Assembly (NCBI GenBank): GCA_937883755.1
Contig: CAKZYA010000039.1
Span: 1 to 33,760 of the forward strand
Direction: 5' to 3'
Length of the DNA: 33,760 nucleotides
Source of the DNA: an uncultured Flammeovirgaceae bacterium
Lineage (GTDB): Bacteria > Bacteroidota > Bacteroidia > Cytophagales > Cyclobacteriaceae
Made by a program: the position numbers and the translations under genes. The notes under the pieces were generated by a model. The model was not told the origin of the DNA, did no database searches, and saw nothing but the letters and a program-made list of their open reading frames with translations. Positions 24,658-32,224 of the stretch are shown here, piece after piece (within the stretch, counting starts at the first letter, position 1; each line of letters begins with the position of its first letter).

Positions 24658-25387
24658 AATGGACTATCTACTCATCGATAAAAAAATAGACGGCACCCTT
24701 ACCCCAGACGAAGTACTCCGCTTTGAGCGCAAGCTCGCCCAAGACGCTGACTTTGCTAAAGCGTATGAACTGCAACAAACTGCCATTGCCAGTTTGCAAC
24801 TTCAACAGCACCGTAAGCGTAAGACAGAAGTTCGGGCATTGTACGAATCGATAAAGGAAAAACAAGCTCAACGACGTAAACTTCAATGGTATTCGCTGGC
24901 TGCGGCCTTAGCTGTAGTAGTAATAAGTAGCTTGGCTTACATTACCATTGGTAGGTCGTCCTCGCCCGAAGCACTATTTGCCCAGTACTATACTCCTTAT
25001 CCGGTTATTTCTACCCGAAATGCCACTGATCGCAGTCCGACCGAACCTTCCGACAGTGTTCAGGCTATTCTGCGGTACGCTCAAGAAGATTATTCAGCAG
25101 CGATTCCTCTTCTAGAAGATTTATCTGAGCAATCCGAAAATATTCAATGGAAGCTTTTACTAGGGAATGCTTACTTGAAAAATAATCAGCATAACGAAGC
25201 AATTACCTCTTTTCAGCAAGTTGCGAGCCTCGCTGATCCAGTAGCCCAGCAGTACGGACGGTGGTACTTAGCCTTGGCATTGCTAAAAGTCAACCAACCC
25301 AAAGATGCTCAAACTCAGTTAGAAACTATTACCCAACAACCCGGACTCTACCAAACCCAAGCCCAAACTTTACTAGATGAATTGTAA
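24650..25387 (+). CDS. single-pass membrane TPR protein, likely anti-sigma factor
   Basis: A 245-residue protein. The cytoplasmic N-terminus (residues 1 to ~80) has the acidic-helical start IDKKIDGTLTPDEVLRFERKLAQD that many anti-sigma factors of Bacteroidota share (a D-G-x-L-x-x-x-E motif before a helix). One membrane segment follows at ~81-101 (AAALAVVVISSLAYITIG), then a periplasmic part of TPR-like helices (YAQEDYSAAIPLLEDL, KLLLGNAYLKNNQHNEAITSFQQ, LALLKVNQPKDAQTQLETI). It overlaps the ECF sigma gene, so its role as that sigma's anchor and inhibitor is inferred from position and N-terminus. Its long periplasmic TPR half differs from a minimal anti-sigma factor and could read an external partner. 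ATG 24650 is used; ATG 24659 is also possible. Confidence 0.8.
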   Translation: MNEMDYLLIDKKIDGTLTPDEVLRFERKLAQDADFAKAYELQQTAIASLQLQQHRKRKTEVRALYESIKEKQAQRRKLQWYSLAAALAVVVISSLAYITIGRSSSPEALFAQYYTPYPVISTRNATDRSPTEPSDSVQAILRYAQEDYSAAIPLLEDLSEQSENIQWKLLLGNAYLKNNQHNEAITSFQQVASLADPVAQQYGRWYLALALLKVNQPKDAQTQLETITQQPGLYQTQAQTLLDEL

Positions 25388-25413
25388 TCAAATAGCCTCT
25401 CAACCTACTAACC

Positions 25414-28400
25414 ATGAAATTAGGAATAATCTTTCTTACTCTATTGCCTCTGTGGGCAAACGCCCAAACACCCACTGATACCGTATTAGCTAATAAATAC
25501 TATGCCATTGGAGATTCATTAGGTAAACACGGTAAATACGATGAGAGTAATGCGTATTTTCAAATGGCGCAGCCTATTTATCAACAGGCAGAAGATTGGG
25601 CAAAATACTTGTCTTGCTATAATGTGATGGTAATCAATTTAATTGATATATCTGAGTTTGACTCGGCTTTACTTCTATCTCAACGTGTACTTACTATCGG
25701 ACAGAGGAGGCTAGGTAGTGAACACAAAGAAATAGCTGATGCCTATGAAAATATCGGTATCATTAATGAATATAAAGGCGAATATGATTTAGCTATAGAA
25801 TATTATCGAAAAGCTTTGATTTTGAAAATTGGCCTTTTTGGAAAGCGGCACCCTAATATAGCTAGAACCTACGATAATATTGGACTTACATACTGTATAG
25901 CTGGAAAATACGATTCTGCTTTGTTTTATCACCAAAATGCTTTCCACATACGAAAAACAGCATTAAAACAATTCAACCCATTATTAGCTATCAGTTATAA
26001 TTATATTGGTATAGTTTATGAAAGAAAGTGGGAACTTGATCGAGCTCTCTTCCATTATCTGGAAGCTCTCAAAATCAATAAGAAGCTTTTCGGAAATGTA
26101 CATCCTGACATATCTGCTAATTATAATAATATTGGTGTAGTTTATCAAAGAAAAAGAGAGCTTAATCAAGCATTGGCCTATTATCAACAAGCTCTCAAAA
26201 TTAACAAGAAGCTCTTCGGAGATATGCATCGTAAAACAGCTATTAATTACAATAATATTGGTATGATCTATGAAGAAGACAATAAACTTGACCAAGCACT
26301 CTTACATTACCAGCAAGCTTTCGAGATCAGTAAGAAGCTCTTAGGCAGAGTACATCCTAATACAGTTTCTATTTATAGAAATATTGGTGTGATTCATGAA
26401 AAAAAAGGAGATCTTGACCAAGCTCTCGCCTATTATCAACAAGCTCTCGAGATCAACAAGAAGCTTTTCGGATACGTACATCCCGAGATAGCTTATGATT
26501 ACGACAATATTGGTATAGTTCATGAAAAAAAGGAAGAACTTGCCCAAGCACTTATCTACTATCAGCAAGCCCTTAAGATCAATAAGAAGCTTTTTGGAGA
26601 CGTGCATCCTGAAATAGCTTATGATTACAATCACATTGGTGTAGTTCATGAAAAAAAGGGAGAACTTACCCAGGCACTTGCTTTTTATCAGCAGAGTATT
26701 ATGGCCAATCATGCTATCTTTGATGACACAATCACATCCGTTACTCCTTCATTAAAGGGGTATATGAATAGCTTGCTATTTTTAGATGCTCTTTTAGCTA
26801 AAGTCAATATGTTAAAAAAGATATACGAAAGCGATACCTCTTCAGTCTTATTTAACACAATACGGGCAACCAATCAGCTTTGTGATAGCTTGATTAATCA
26901 ATTGAGACAGTCATTTAAAACACATCAAGATAAAATAGCATTAGCTAAGAAAGCGAAACAAACCTACGAAGGGGCTATTAGCACTCATTTACTTTTTGAC
27001 TCTACATTTTCCGCAAACGAAACGGCGTTTTATTACGCGGAAAAAAGTAAAGTAAGTACACTAGCAGGGGTACTAATGGATTTACAAGCTAAGAAAATCA
27101 GTAATATTCCAGACAGTCTACTATCTCAAGAACAATCCCTGAAGGATCAGCGTAGTTTGCATCAATCAAAGCAACAGGATGCTTATCTAGAAGGAGATAG
27201 CTTACTAGCTCAACAGCACCAAAATGAGCTATTTACCGTTAACCAGCAGTACGATTCTTTAATTGAAGCTTTTGAACAGCAGTATCCCCAATACTACCAG
27301 CTAAAGCATAACAATGAGGTTATCTCGGTCGAGACACTACAAAACCAGCTTTCCCCTGAAACTGCTTTACTAGAGTATTTTATGGGCGATAGTGCTACGT
27401 ATGCTTTTACTATTACCAACAACAGTATTCACATAGCCACCCTGCCTAGCGATAGTACCCAGCAGAGTCAAATTCAGGAACTTCGCACTCTGCTAAGTCC
27501 AGAAGGCGCGGTTCAATTTAACCAGCAAAAGTACGAACAACTAGCTACTGCTTTATACCAAACAGTAGTTACTCCAGCATTGGATAGTCTTCCTACCTCT
27601 ATCACTAAATTGCAAATAGTACCTGACGGCGAACTAGGGTATCTGCCCTTTGAGCTTTTACTCACTGACAACACATCTGACGCAGATTATCGTAGTTTGC
27701 CTTACCTGATGCGAGACTACGTAATTAGCTATGGCTACTCGGCTACCTGGCTCTATCAACCATTTTCTCGGCGTGAACAGCCAGTCACCCAGCAGTACTT
27801 AGCTTTTGCTCCCAGTTACGAAAATGCATTGACTGATTCTATTCAGCTACTAGCAGTAGGAAGATTTCGCGATCAGGTACTTCCCTTGGAATGGAATCAA
27901 CAGGAGGCTAGAGCGATTGATCAGCACTTGTCTGGCCAAACTTACGTGGGTTTGGAAGCACAGGAGCGCTACTTCAAAAAGCAAGCTTCTCAATCTCAAA
28001 TACTTCACTTAGCCATGCACGCTCTGGTGGACGATCAAAACCCCATGTACTCCCGCTTAGTGTTTTCGCCTAATCCTAGCGACTCAGTAGAAGACGGTTT
28101 CTTGAACGCCTACGAGCTATACAATATGGAAATCCCTGCCGATCTAGCTGTGCTGAGTGCTTGCGAAACTGGTTACGGAAAACTAGAACGAGGTGAGGGA
28201 ATTATGAGTTTGGCTCGGGCGTTTGCCTATGCGGGCTGCCCCAGTTTAGTCATGAGTCATTGGACGGTAGACGATCAGTCGACTGCTCAACTAATGGGCT
28301 ATTTCTACGAGTTACTAGCGGACGGACTACCTAAAGATGAAGCCCTGCATCAGGCTAAGCTTCGCTTTCTGGATAAAACCAATATACCTACCACCCACCC

Positions 28401-28542
28401 TTTCTTCTGGGGCAGCTTTGTAGTGATGGGTGACACTTCCCCCATTACTCAACCGAACAACTGGACAGTGTGGTATTACGCCTTATCAATTATTAGCTTA
28501 TTAAGTATTACTACAGTAGTATACACCAGAAGAAAAGTATGA
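25414..28542 (+). CDS. TPR-CHAT protein (caspase-like protease)
   Basis: A 1042-residue protein. It has a signal peptide-like start (LGIIFLTLLPLWANAQ), then at least eight kinesin-light-chain-type TPRs of 42 residues (residues ~106-440, consensus HPEIAYDYxNIGxVHEKKGELxQALxYYQQALKI). A helical linker leads to a C-terminal CHAT domain (PF12770). The catalytic dyad is visible as His869 in LHLAMHALVD and Cys917 in LSACETGYG. Other CHAT motifs are GEGIMSLARAFAYAG and HPFFWGSFVVMGD. A C-terminal membrane helix (~1018-1036, YALSIISLLSITTVVY) would tether it. If the N-terminal signal is used, the protease domain would be periplasmic. The TPRs are near-identical at DNA level (~126-bp direct repeats). 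It overlaps the aroK start by four bases. Confidence 0.92.
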   Translation: MKLGIIFLTLLPLWANAQTPTDTVLANKYYAIGDSLGKHGKYDESNAYFQMAQPIYQQAEDWAKYLSCYNVMVINLIDISEFDSALLLSQRVLTIGQRRLGSEHKEIADAYENIGIINEYKGEYDLAIEYYRKALILKIGLFGKRHPNIARTYDNIGLTYCIAGKYDSALFYHQNAFHIRKTALKQFNPLLAISYNYIGIVYERKWELDRALFHYLEALKINKKLFGNVHPDISANYNNIGVVYQRKRELNQALAYYQQALKINKKLFGDMHRKTAINYNNIGMIYEEDNKLDQALLHYQQAFEISKKLLGRVHPNTVSIYRNIGVIHEKKGDLDQALAYYQQALEINKKLFGYVHPEIAYDYDNIGIVHEKKEELAQALIYYQQALKINKKLFGDVHPEIAYDYNHIGVVHEKKGELTQALAFYQQSIMANHAIFDDTITSVTPSLKGYMNSLLFLDALLAKVNMLKKIYESDTSSVLFNTIRATNQLCDSLINQLRQSFKTHQDKIALAKKAKQTYEGAISTHLLFDSTFSANETAFYYAEKSKVSTLAGVLMDLQAKKISNIPDSLLSQEQSLKDQRSLHQSKQQDAYLEGDSLLAQQHQNELFTVNQQYDSLIEAFEQQYPQYYQLKHNNEVISVETLQNQLSPETALLEYFMGDSATYAFTITNNSIHIATLPSDSTQQSQIQELRTLLSPEGAVQFNQQKYEQLATALYQTVVTPALDSLPTSITKLQIVPDGELGYLPFELLLTDNTSDADYRSLPYLMRDYVISYGYSATWLYQPFSRREQPVTQQYLAFAPSYENALTDSIQLLAVGRFRDQVLPLEWNQQEARAIDQHLSGQTYVGLEAQERYFKKQASQSQILHLAMHALVDDQNPMYSRLVFSPNPSDSVEDGFLNAYELYNMEIPADLAVLSACETGYGKLERGEGIMSLARAFAYAGCPSLVMSHWTVDDQSTAQLMGYFYELLADGLPKDEALHQAKLRFLDKTNIPTTHPFFWGSFVVMGDTSPITQPNNWTVWYYALSIISLLSITTVVYTRRKV
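25980..26690 (+). repeat. ~126-bp direct repeats encoding 42-residue TPRs
   Basis: Within the CHAT gene, successive units from about 25980 to 26690 share long runs such as AATAAGAAGCT and CAACAAGCTCTC in the same codon frame, every 126 bases. Such similarity implies recent duplication or gene conversion, so the number of repeats may vary between strains. Confidence 0.7.
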
Positions 28543-29042
28543 AACTCTTTTTAGTCGGCCTACCCGGTTCAGGAAAAAGCACGTTGGGGAAGCAACTGGC
28601 TAAGCGGCTTGACTTGCTATTTATCGATCTGGATGATGTTATTGAGGCTAAGGCTCAGCAGCCAATCCGAGAGATTTTTGCCCAGCAGGGCGAAGATTAC
28701 TTCCGTGAAGTAGAGCGAGAAGCCTTACTAAATACTATCTCGAAAAACTCAGATTTTGTAATGGCTACGGGTGGCGGTGCCCCCTGCTTTTTTGATAATA
28801 TGCTGCAAATGAACCAAGCGGGAACGACTATCTTTGTAGACACTCCGGTAGCAACCATTGCCGAAAGAATGAAAAAAGAGGGCGTTGCGGTTCGCCCTCT
28901 TCTCCATGAATTAGATACTAACAACTTCGCTGAGGCTTTCCACCAGAAGTTTGTCCATCGGCTACCACACTATCGGCAAGCCAAAATCACCGTAACTTCG
29001 GAAGAAGGCTTAGATGCTATTCTAGCTCAGCTTAGAAGTTAA
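28539..29042 (+). CDS. aroK: shikimate kinase
   Basis: A 167-residue shikimate kinase that phosphorylates shikimate with ATP in the pathway to aromatic amino acids. The Walker A loop is GLPGSGKSTLGKQLA (residues 7-21), followed by the shikimate-binding DLDDVIE (31-37), the EDYFREVEREAL segment with a binding Arg, and ATGGGAPCF near residue 75. The RPLL lid segment is near 120. Length fits AroK/AroL. Its ATG overlaps the CHAT gene stop (ATGA at 28539-28542), so it is probably translated with the operon. A housekeeping enzyme behind a sigma/CHAT unit is unexpected. It overlaps the 3' end of the porin gene by 11 bases. Confidence 0.95.
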   Translation: MKLFLVGLPGSGKSTLGKQLAKRLDLLFIDLDDVIEAKAQQPIREIFAQQGEDYFREVEREALLNTISKNSDFVMATGGGAPCFFDNMLQMNQAGTTIFVDTPVATIAERMKKEGVAVRPLLHELDTNNFAEAFHQKFVHRLPHYRQAKITVTSEEGLDAILAQLRS

Positions 29043-30648
29043 AGCCTAAGGTCAGCAAAGCGCGGGTTTGTGTATTTTCCTGAGGAATAAAGTCTGCACT
29101 CCGATACGGTGAGAAGTCTGAATCAAAACTAGTACGGCTTACTGTTAAATCTGCAAAGAAAGAAGACACATTAATTCCTACACCTCCCGACAGGATAATA
29201 CGATCTCGATTTAGGCGATCATCGGGGAATAAAGTAGGGTCATCATAGAAAGCGTACCCTGCTCGAAAACGTAGAATTTTGTACCGAAACTCACCGCCTG
29301 CTCGTAAGTTAATAACAGATTTGAATAAGTTTTCCACATCGTCATTTACGTCACTCACTGAAAAATCTTGGTTCGTTGAGAAACGATTTGCCTCATAATT
29401 CACGTATTCGGCATCTAGAGTAATAAACCCAGCTTTCTCGAAAAAATAGGCTAAACCAATACCGGTACGAGATGGAGTAGAAAGATTATATTCGCCTATT
29501 ACTTGATTCCCTTGTACTAATCCAGAATTTCCAGTTCCATCACCAATATCAAATATCTGACTCACATCGTCTACTTCTAGAATACCTGTTACTTCTGAGT
29601 ACAGATCAAAGAATTCTTCTGTTCGCACGCTGTAATAGGTTGGAGTTTGGTACGATAAGCCAATTGTCAGCTCATTAATTGGACGATAGATAATTCCTAA
29701 GTTAGCGTTGATTCCAGTTCCACTAATTTCTAGTACCTCGTTAACTTGATTGTAATCCACAAAATCTACCGAGACTGAATCTCTTCCCTCTCCTCCTGGA
29801 AAGAAGAAATTTCCATCATTAATAAAATCTATATATTGGTCAGTATAATTATAAGTTTCGCGATATTCTTTCTCCAGTTCGTAATTGAATCCTCTAAAAC
29901 CAATACTAACCCCTACATACAGTTTATCTTTATAATTTCCTCCGTAAGCAAAATTCCACTGAGAGAGGTTACCGGTAGCAGAGACATTTCCTGATTGATT
30001 GGTAGTAGCATCGTCGGGAGTGGATCTAAAAAAGTTTCTTCCGGTATCATCCGGTCTAATTAGAAAGTTTTGTAATGCAGCTTCCGCAAAACCGATTATA
30101 TTTCCGTCATCTACTCGTTGTTGAATAACGTCAAAGTTCTCGCCAAATTCATCTACTAGAAAATTAGCTTCACCAGCAAATGCGTCCAGAATAGAAGCTC
30201 CTGTAGTCGCAGAACCGTATTCAGCTTCAAAATTTAAAGAATTAAGTTGATTATAAGAAATAGCAAACGAACCGCCTCGCCAATCCGCTGGCATTAGATC
30301 ATCTTTGGTGTTGTTAATGACAATTCCAAAGTTAGCAATATTGAATTGAGTACCGAATACTTCTGCGGAAGTACCTAAATAATTAGTATTGGTATTACGA
30401 ACATTGATACCAGGCGTAAGCACTACTGAAGAACGATTATAAAAGCCTAATCCGGCTGGATTTAGTGCCGCTGCACTCACATCTCCTCCTAAAGCAAACC
30501 CGGCACCACCAATGGCCTGAAATCTGGCAGTACCAGTAGGAGCATACTGACCAAATAGTATAGCATCCTCAGCAATCTGAGAAAATACTGGACTAACCAT
30601 CATTAGTAGCCCAATTATGATAAGCGATTTATGAAGTATAGTATTCAT
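29032..30648 (-). CDS. OmpP1/FadL-like outer-membrane transporter
   Basis: A 538-residue outer-membrane beta-barrel. The start is ATG 30648, which gives a clean signal peptide (LIIIGLLMMVSPVFSQ); a TTG 18 bases upstream is not needed. The mature N-terminus (DAILFGQYAPTGTARFQAIGGAGFALGGDVSAAALNPAGLGFYNRS) is the conserved hatch start of FadL/OmpP1/TodX-like proteins (PF03349), in which SAxxxNPAGLG is the key motif. Alternating aromatic/polar strands follow to a C-terminal Phe (LLTLGFNF), needed for barrel insertion. It likely takes up hydrophobic compounds such as fatty acids; the substrate is unknown. Its 3' end overlaps convergent aroK by 11 bases. Confidence 0.9.
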   Translation of the reverse strand: MNTILHKSLIIIGLLMMVSPVFSQIAEDAILFGQYAPTGTARFQAIGGAGFALGGDVSAAALNPAGLGFYNRSSVVLTPGINVRNTNTNYLGTSAEVFGTQFNIANFGIVINNTKDDLMPADWRGGSFAISYNQLNSLNFEAEYGSATTGASILDAFAGEANFLVDEFGENFDVIQQRVDDGNIIGFAEAALQNFLIRPDDTGRNFFRSTPDDATTNQSGNVSATGNLSQWNFAYGGNYKDKLYVGVSIGFRGFNYELEKEYRETYNYTDQYIDFINDGNFFFPGGEGRDSVSVDFVDYNQVNEVLEISGTGINANLGIIYRPINELTIGLSYQTPTYYSVRTEEFFDLYSEVTGILEVDDVSQIFDIGDGTGNSGLVQGNQVIGEYNLSTPSRTGIGLAYFFEKAGFITLDAEYVNYEANRFSTNQDFSVSDVNDDVENLFKSVINLRAGGEFRYKILRFRAGYAFYDDPTLFPDDRLNRDRIILSGGVGINVSSFFADLTVSRTSFDSDFSPYRSADFIPQENTQTRALLTLGFNF

Positions 30649-30662
30649 GATAATAGGATAGA

Positions 30663-30706
30663 TCAAAAAAAAGAGTGTAGTGAGAAAACGCTCTCACTAC
30701 ACTCTT
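30663..30706 (-). terminator. strong rho-independent terminator
   Basis: A perfect 15-bp stem (30671-30685 with 30692-30706) around a 6-base loop is followed on the minus strand by a run of eight T at 30663-30670. It lies 33 bases beyond the stop of the Ser/Arg-rich lipoprotein gene, so it ends that transcript before the porin gene. Confidence 0.92.
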
Positions 30707-30738
30707 AGTACTAAAATCAAGCCAAGCTTGTTTTCCGA

Positions 30739-32079
30739 CTACGGTCTTCTACTTCTACTACTACCCGATGAGCGTGAGTAAGAACCACTGCTACGGCTAC
30801 TACTACCTCCTCTGCTGTAGCCACTGCTTGAACGGCTTGAACTACCTGAAGAGTAACTTCTACTTCGGCTACCAGAAGATGAACTACCAAAACTACTTCT
30901 GCTTCGGGAGCTACCGTAAGAAGAACCACGGCTATTGCTGCCTCTATTATTGTACGAGCGGTTATAGCTATTACTTCTACTTTGTACACTAGGTGCCGTG
31001 CTTCGCTGCCGTGTACCATAATTACTAGTTGATCTTTGCCGCTGTACTCGGCTTGGATCATATCCACGACTGCTCCTAGCAGTAGAAGGAGCTACACGCG
31101 AACGACTAGTGGGTGTAGAAACTCTACTTCTTGCGCGGCTTTGATCTCGATAAAGGCTATTTCTAGTACGAGCGTTGTAAGCATCTCGAGTGGTTCTATT
31201 AGCTGTGTAATTACTGCGTGTGCGAGTGTCGTACTGACGACCTGTATTACGAACTGCCCGAGATGTTCTTGCCGTGGTACCTCTAGTTACTCGACGTTGG
31301 TTAGCTATCACAATATCGTTTCGTACTGCCACTACTGCCGGAGGACAGAATCCAAAACGATTGTATGGGTTACCGAAGAATAATCCATCGTAGAAACCAG
31401 CTCTATACCCACCGAAGCCGCCACCAAAACGTCCCCAGCGGTTCCACCTATTCCAGCCCCAAGGGTTACCAAAGGCAAAGGCATTACCAAAGCCGAAGCC
31501 AAAACCTACGCTAACATTAAATCCAGGGCGGAATCCAAAACCAGCGCCAGGACCCCAAAATGGATCAAACCCCATTGGACCCATCATAAACGGATCAAAA
31601 AATGGATCGTAGAATGCCATACTATTCCAGTACGGATTTCCGAATCCACCACCCCACATAGGGTTGAAGAATGGGTCATTCCACATGCGAGCCCGGTTAA
31701 ACGCTGGGTTACCAAACGAAGCATAGTTAGCTTGAGCACCATTAAACTGGTTATTATCTAATGCCCGCTCTTCTTCAGTTCTATAATATTCACCCTGAGC
31801 TTCTTCAGTATTGTTATCGCTAGTGTAGCGATTAACATCTACCGCATCTGGGTTAAAGTTTTTAGAAGCTACCTCTTCCTGATATACGTAAGAGCCTTCT
31901 CTATCGTAAGCTGCTTTCTGTGGATCATTCAGCTTAGTTACCGCTACTGTAGTGCGGTCGCTGGAGTTAAAGTACAAATCATCATACTCCCCTTTCTGAG
32001 CGTACTGATCGGGCGCACAGGCGGTGAACAATACCACCCCACTGAGGCCAAGAGTTAATGTCGCAAGTAAGTTTTTCAT
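30739..32079 (-). CDS. Ser/Arg-rich low-complexity lipoprotein
   Basis: A 446-residue lipoprotein; the signal ends at LFTACAPDQ with Cys21 as the lipid anchor. The next ~90 residues are polar and acidic (QKGEYDDLYFNSSDRTTV and TSDNNTEEAQGEYYR). A middle part (~130-240) is rich in Gly, Phe, Asn, Trp and Pro (MWGGGFGNPYW, FGNPWGWNRWNRWGRFGGGFGG). The last ~190 residues are almost wholly Ser, Arg, Gly, Tyr and Thr (NNRGSNSRGSSYGSSRSRSS). No fold can be assigned. The tail is strongly basic, which would suit binding of acidic polymers or the cell surface, or phase-separating behaviour, all inferential. It has a rare strong SD and its own terminator, so it is a monocistronic, probably well expressed gene. 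Confidence 0.85.
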   Translation of the reverse strand: MKNLLATLTLGLSGVVLFTACAPDQYAQKGEYDDLYFNSSDRTTVAVTKLNDPQKAAYDREGSYVYQEEVASKNFNPDAVDVNRYTSDNNTEEAQGEYYRTEEERALDNNQFNGAQANYASFGNPAFNRARMWNDPFFNPMWGGGFGNPYWNSMAFYDPFFDPFMMGPMGFDPFWGPGAGFGFRPGFNVSVGFGFGFGNAFAFGNPWGWNRWNRWGRFGGGFGGYRAGFYDGLFFGNPYNRFGFCPPAVVAVRNDIVIANQRRVTRGTTARTSRAVRNTGRQYDTRTRSNYTANRTTRDAYNARTRNSLYRDQSRARSRVSTPTSRSRVAPSTARSSRGYDPSRVQRQRSTSNYGTRQRSTAPSVQSRSNSYNRSYNNRGSNSRGSSYGSSRSRSSFGSSSSGSRSRSYSSGSSSRSSSGYSRGGSSSRSSGSYSRSSGSSRSRRP

Positions 32080-32085
32080 AAATAT

Positions 32086-32092
32086 CCTCCTT
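32086..32092 (-). promoter_or_regulatory. strong Shine-Dalgarno site of the Ser/Arg-rich lipoprotein
   Basis: On the minus strand AAGGAGG precedes ATG 32079 with a 6-base spacer. This is a textbook SD. It stands out because almost no other gene in the window shows one, as expected for Bacteroidota. Confidence 0.85.
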
Positions 32093-32153
32093 CTATTTCT
32101 GGTAGTGTGTCTAATTTTATACGGTAAAACCGCCGATAAAGATTTCTTATGAA

Positions 32154-32161
32154 TATCTTTG
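32154..32161 (+). promoter_or_regulatory. candidate -7 promoter box (TATCTTTG) of proS
   Basis: An exact TAnnTTTG match followed by CAC, 63 bases upstream of the proS ATG. No good -33 TTG at standard spacing. Confidence 0.55.
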
Positions 32162-32177
32162 CACGTAAGAAATCAAC

Positions 32178-32185
32178 CAAATCTA
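32178..32185 (-). promoter_or_regulatory. candidate -7 promoter box (TAGATTTG) of the Ser/Arg-rich lipoprotein
   Basis: On the minus strand this matches TAnnTTTG, ~99 bases upstream of ATG 32079. Together with the plus-strand box at 32154-32161 it would make two divergent promoters with start points only a few bases apart. Confidence 0.4.
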
Positions 32186-32224
32186 CATAAAAAACAGCAA
32201 TTATTATACCAATAGAACAAATAT

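Noticed and set aside
26341-26712. Minus-strand frames across the TPR region of the CHAT gene (also 25984-26295)
   Set aside because: They mirror the 42-residue repeats and encode repetitive artefacts, not a separate protein.
24082-28542. Type III-E CRISPR (Craspase) locus around the TPR-CHAT gene
   Set aside because: No gRAMP/Cas7-11 gene, no Cas1 and no CRISPR repeats are present; only the protease and sigma logic is similar.
30717-31383. Ser-, Tyr- or Val-rich frames overlapping the Ser/Arg-rich lipoprotein on both strands
   Set aside because: They follow from the low-complexity codons of the real gene and lack start contexts or families.
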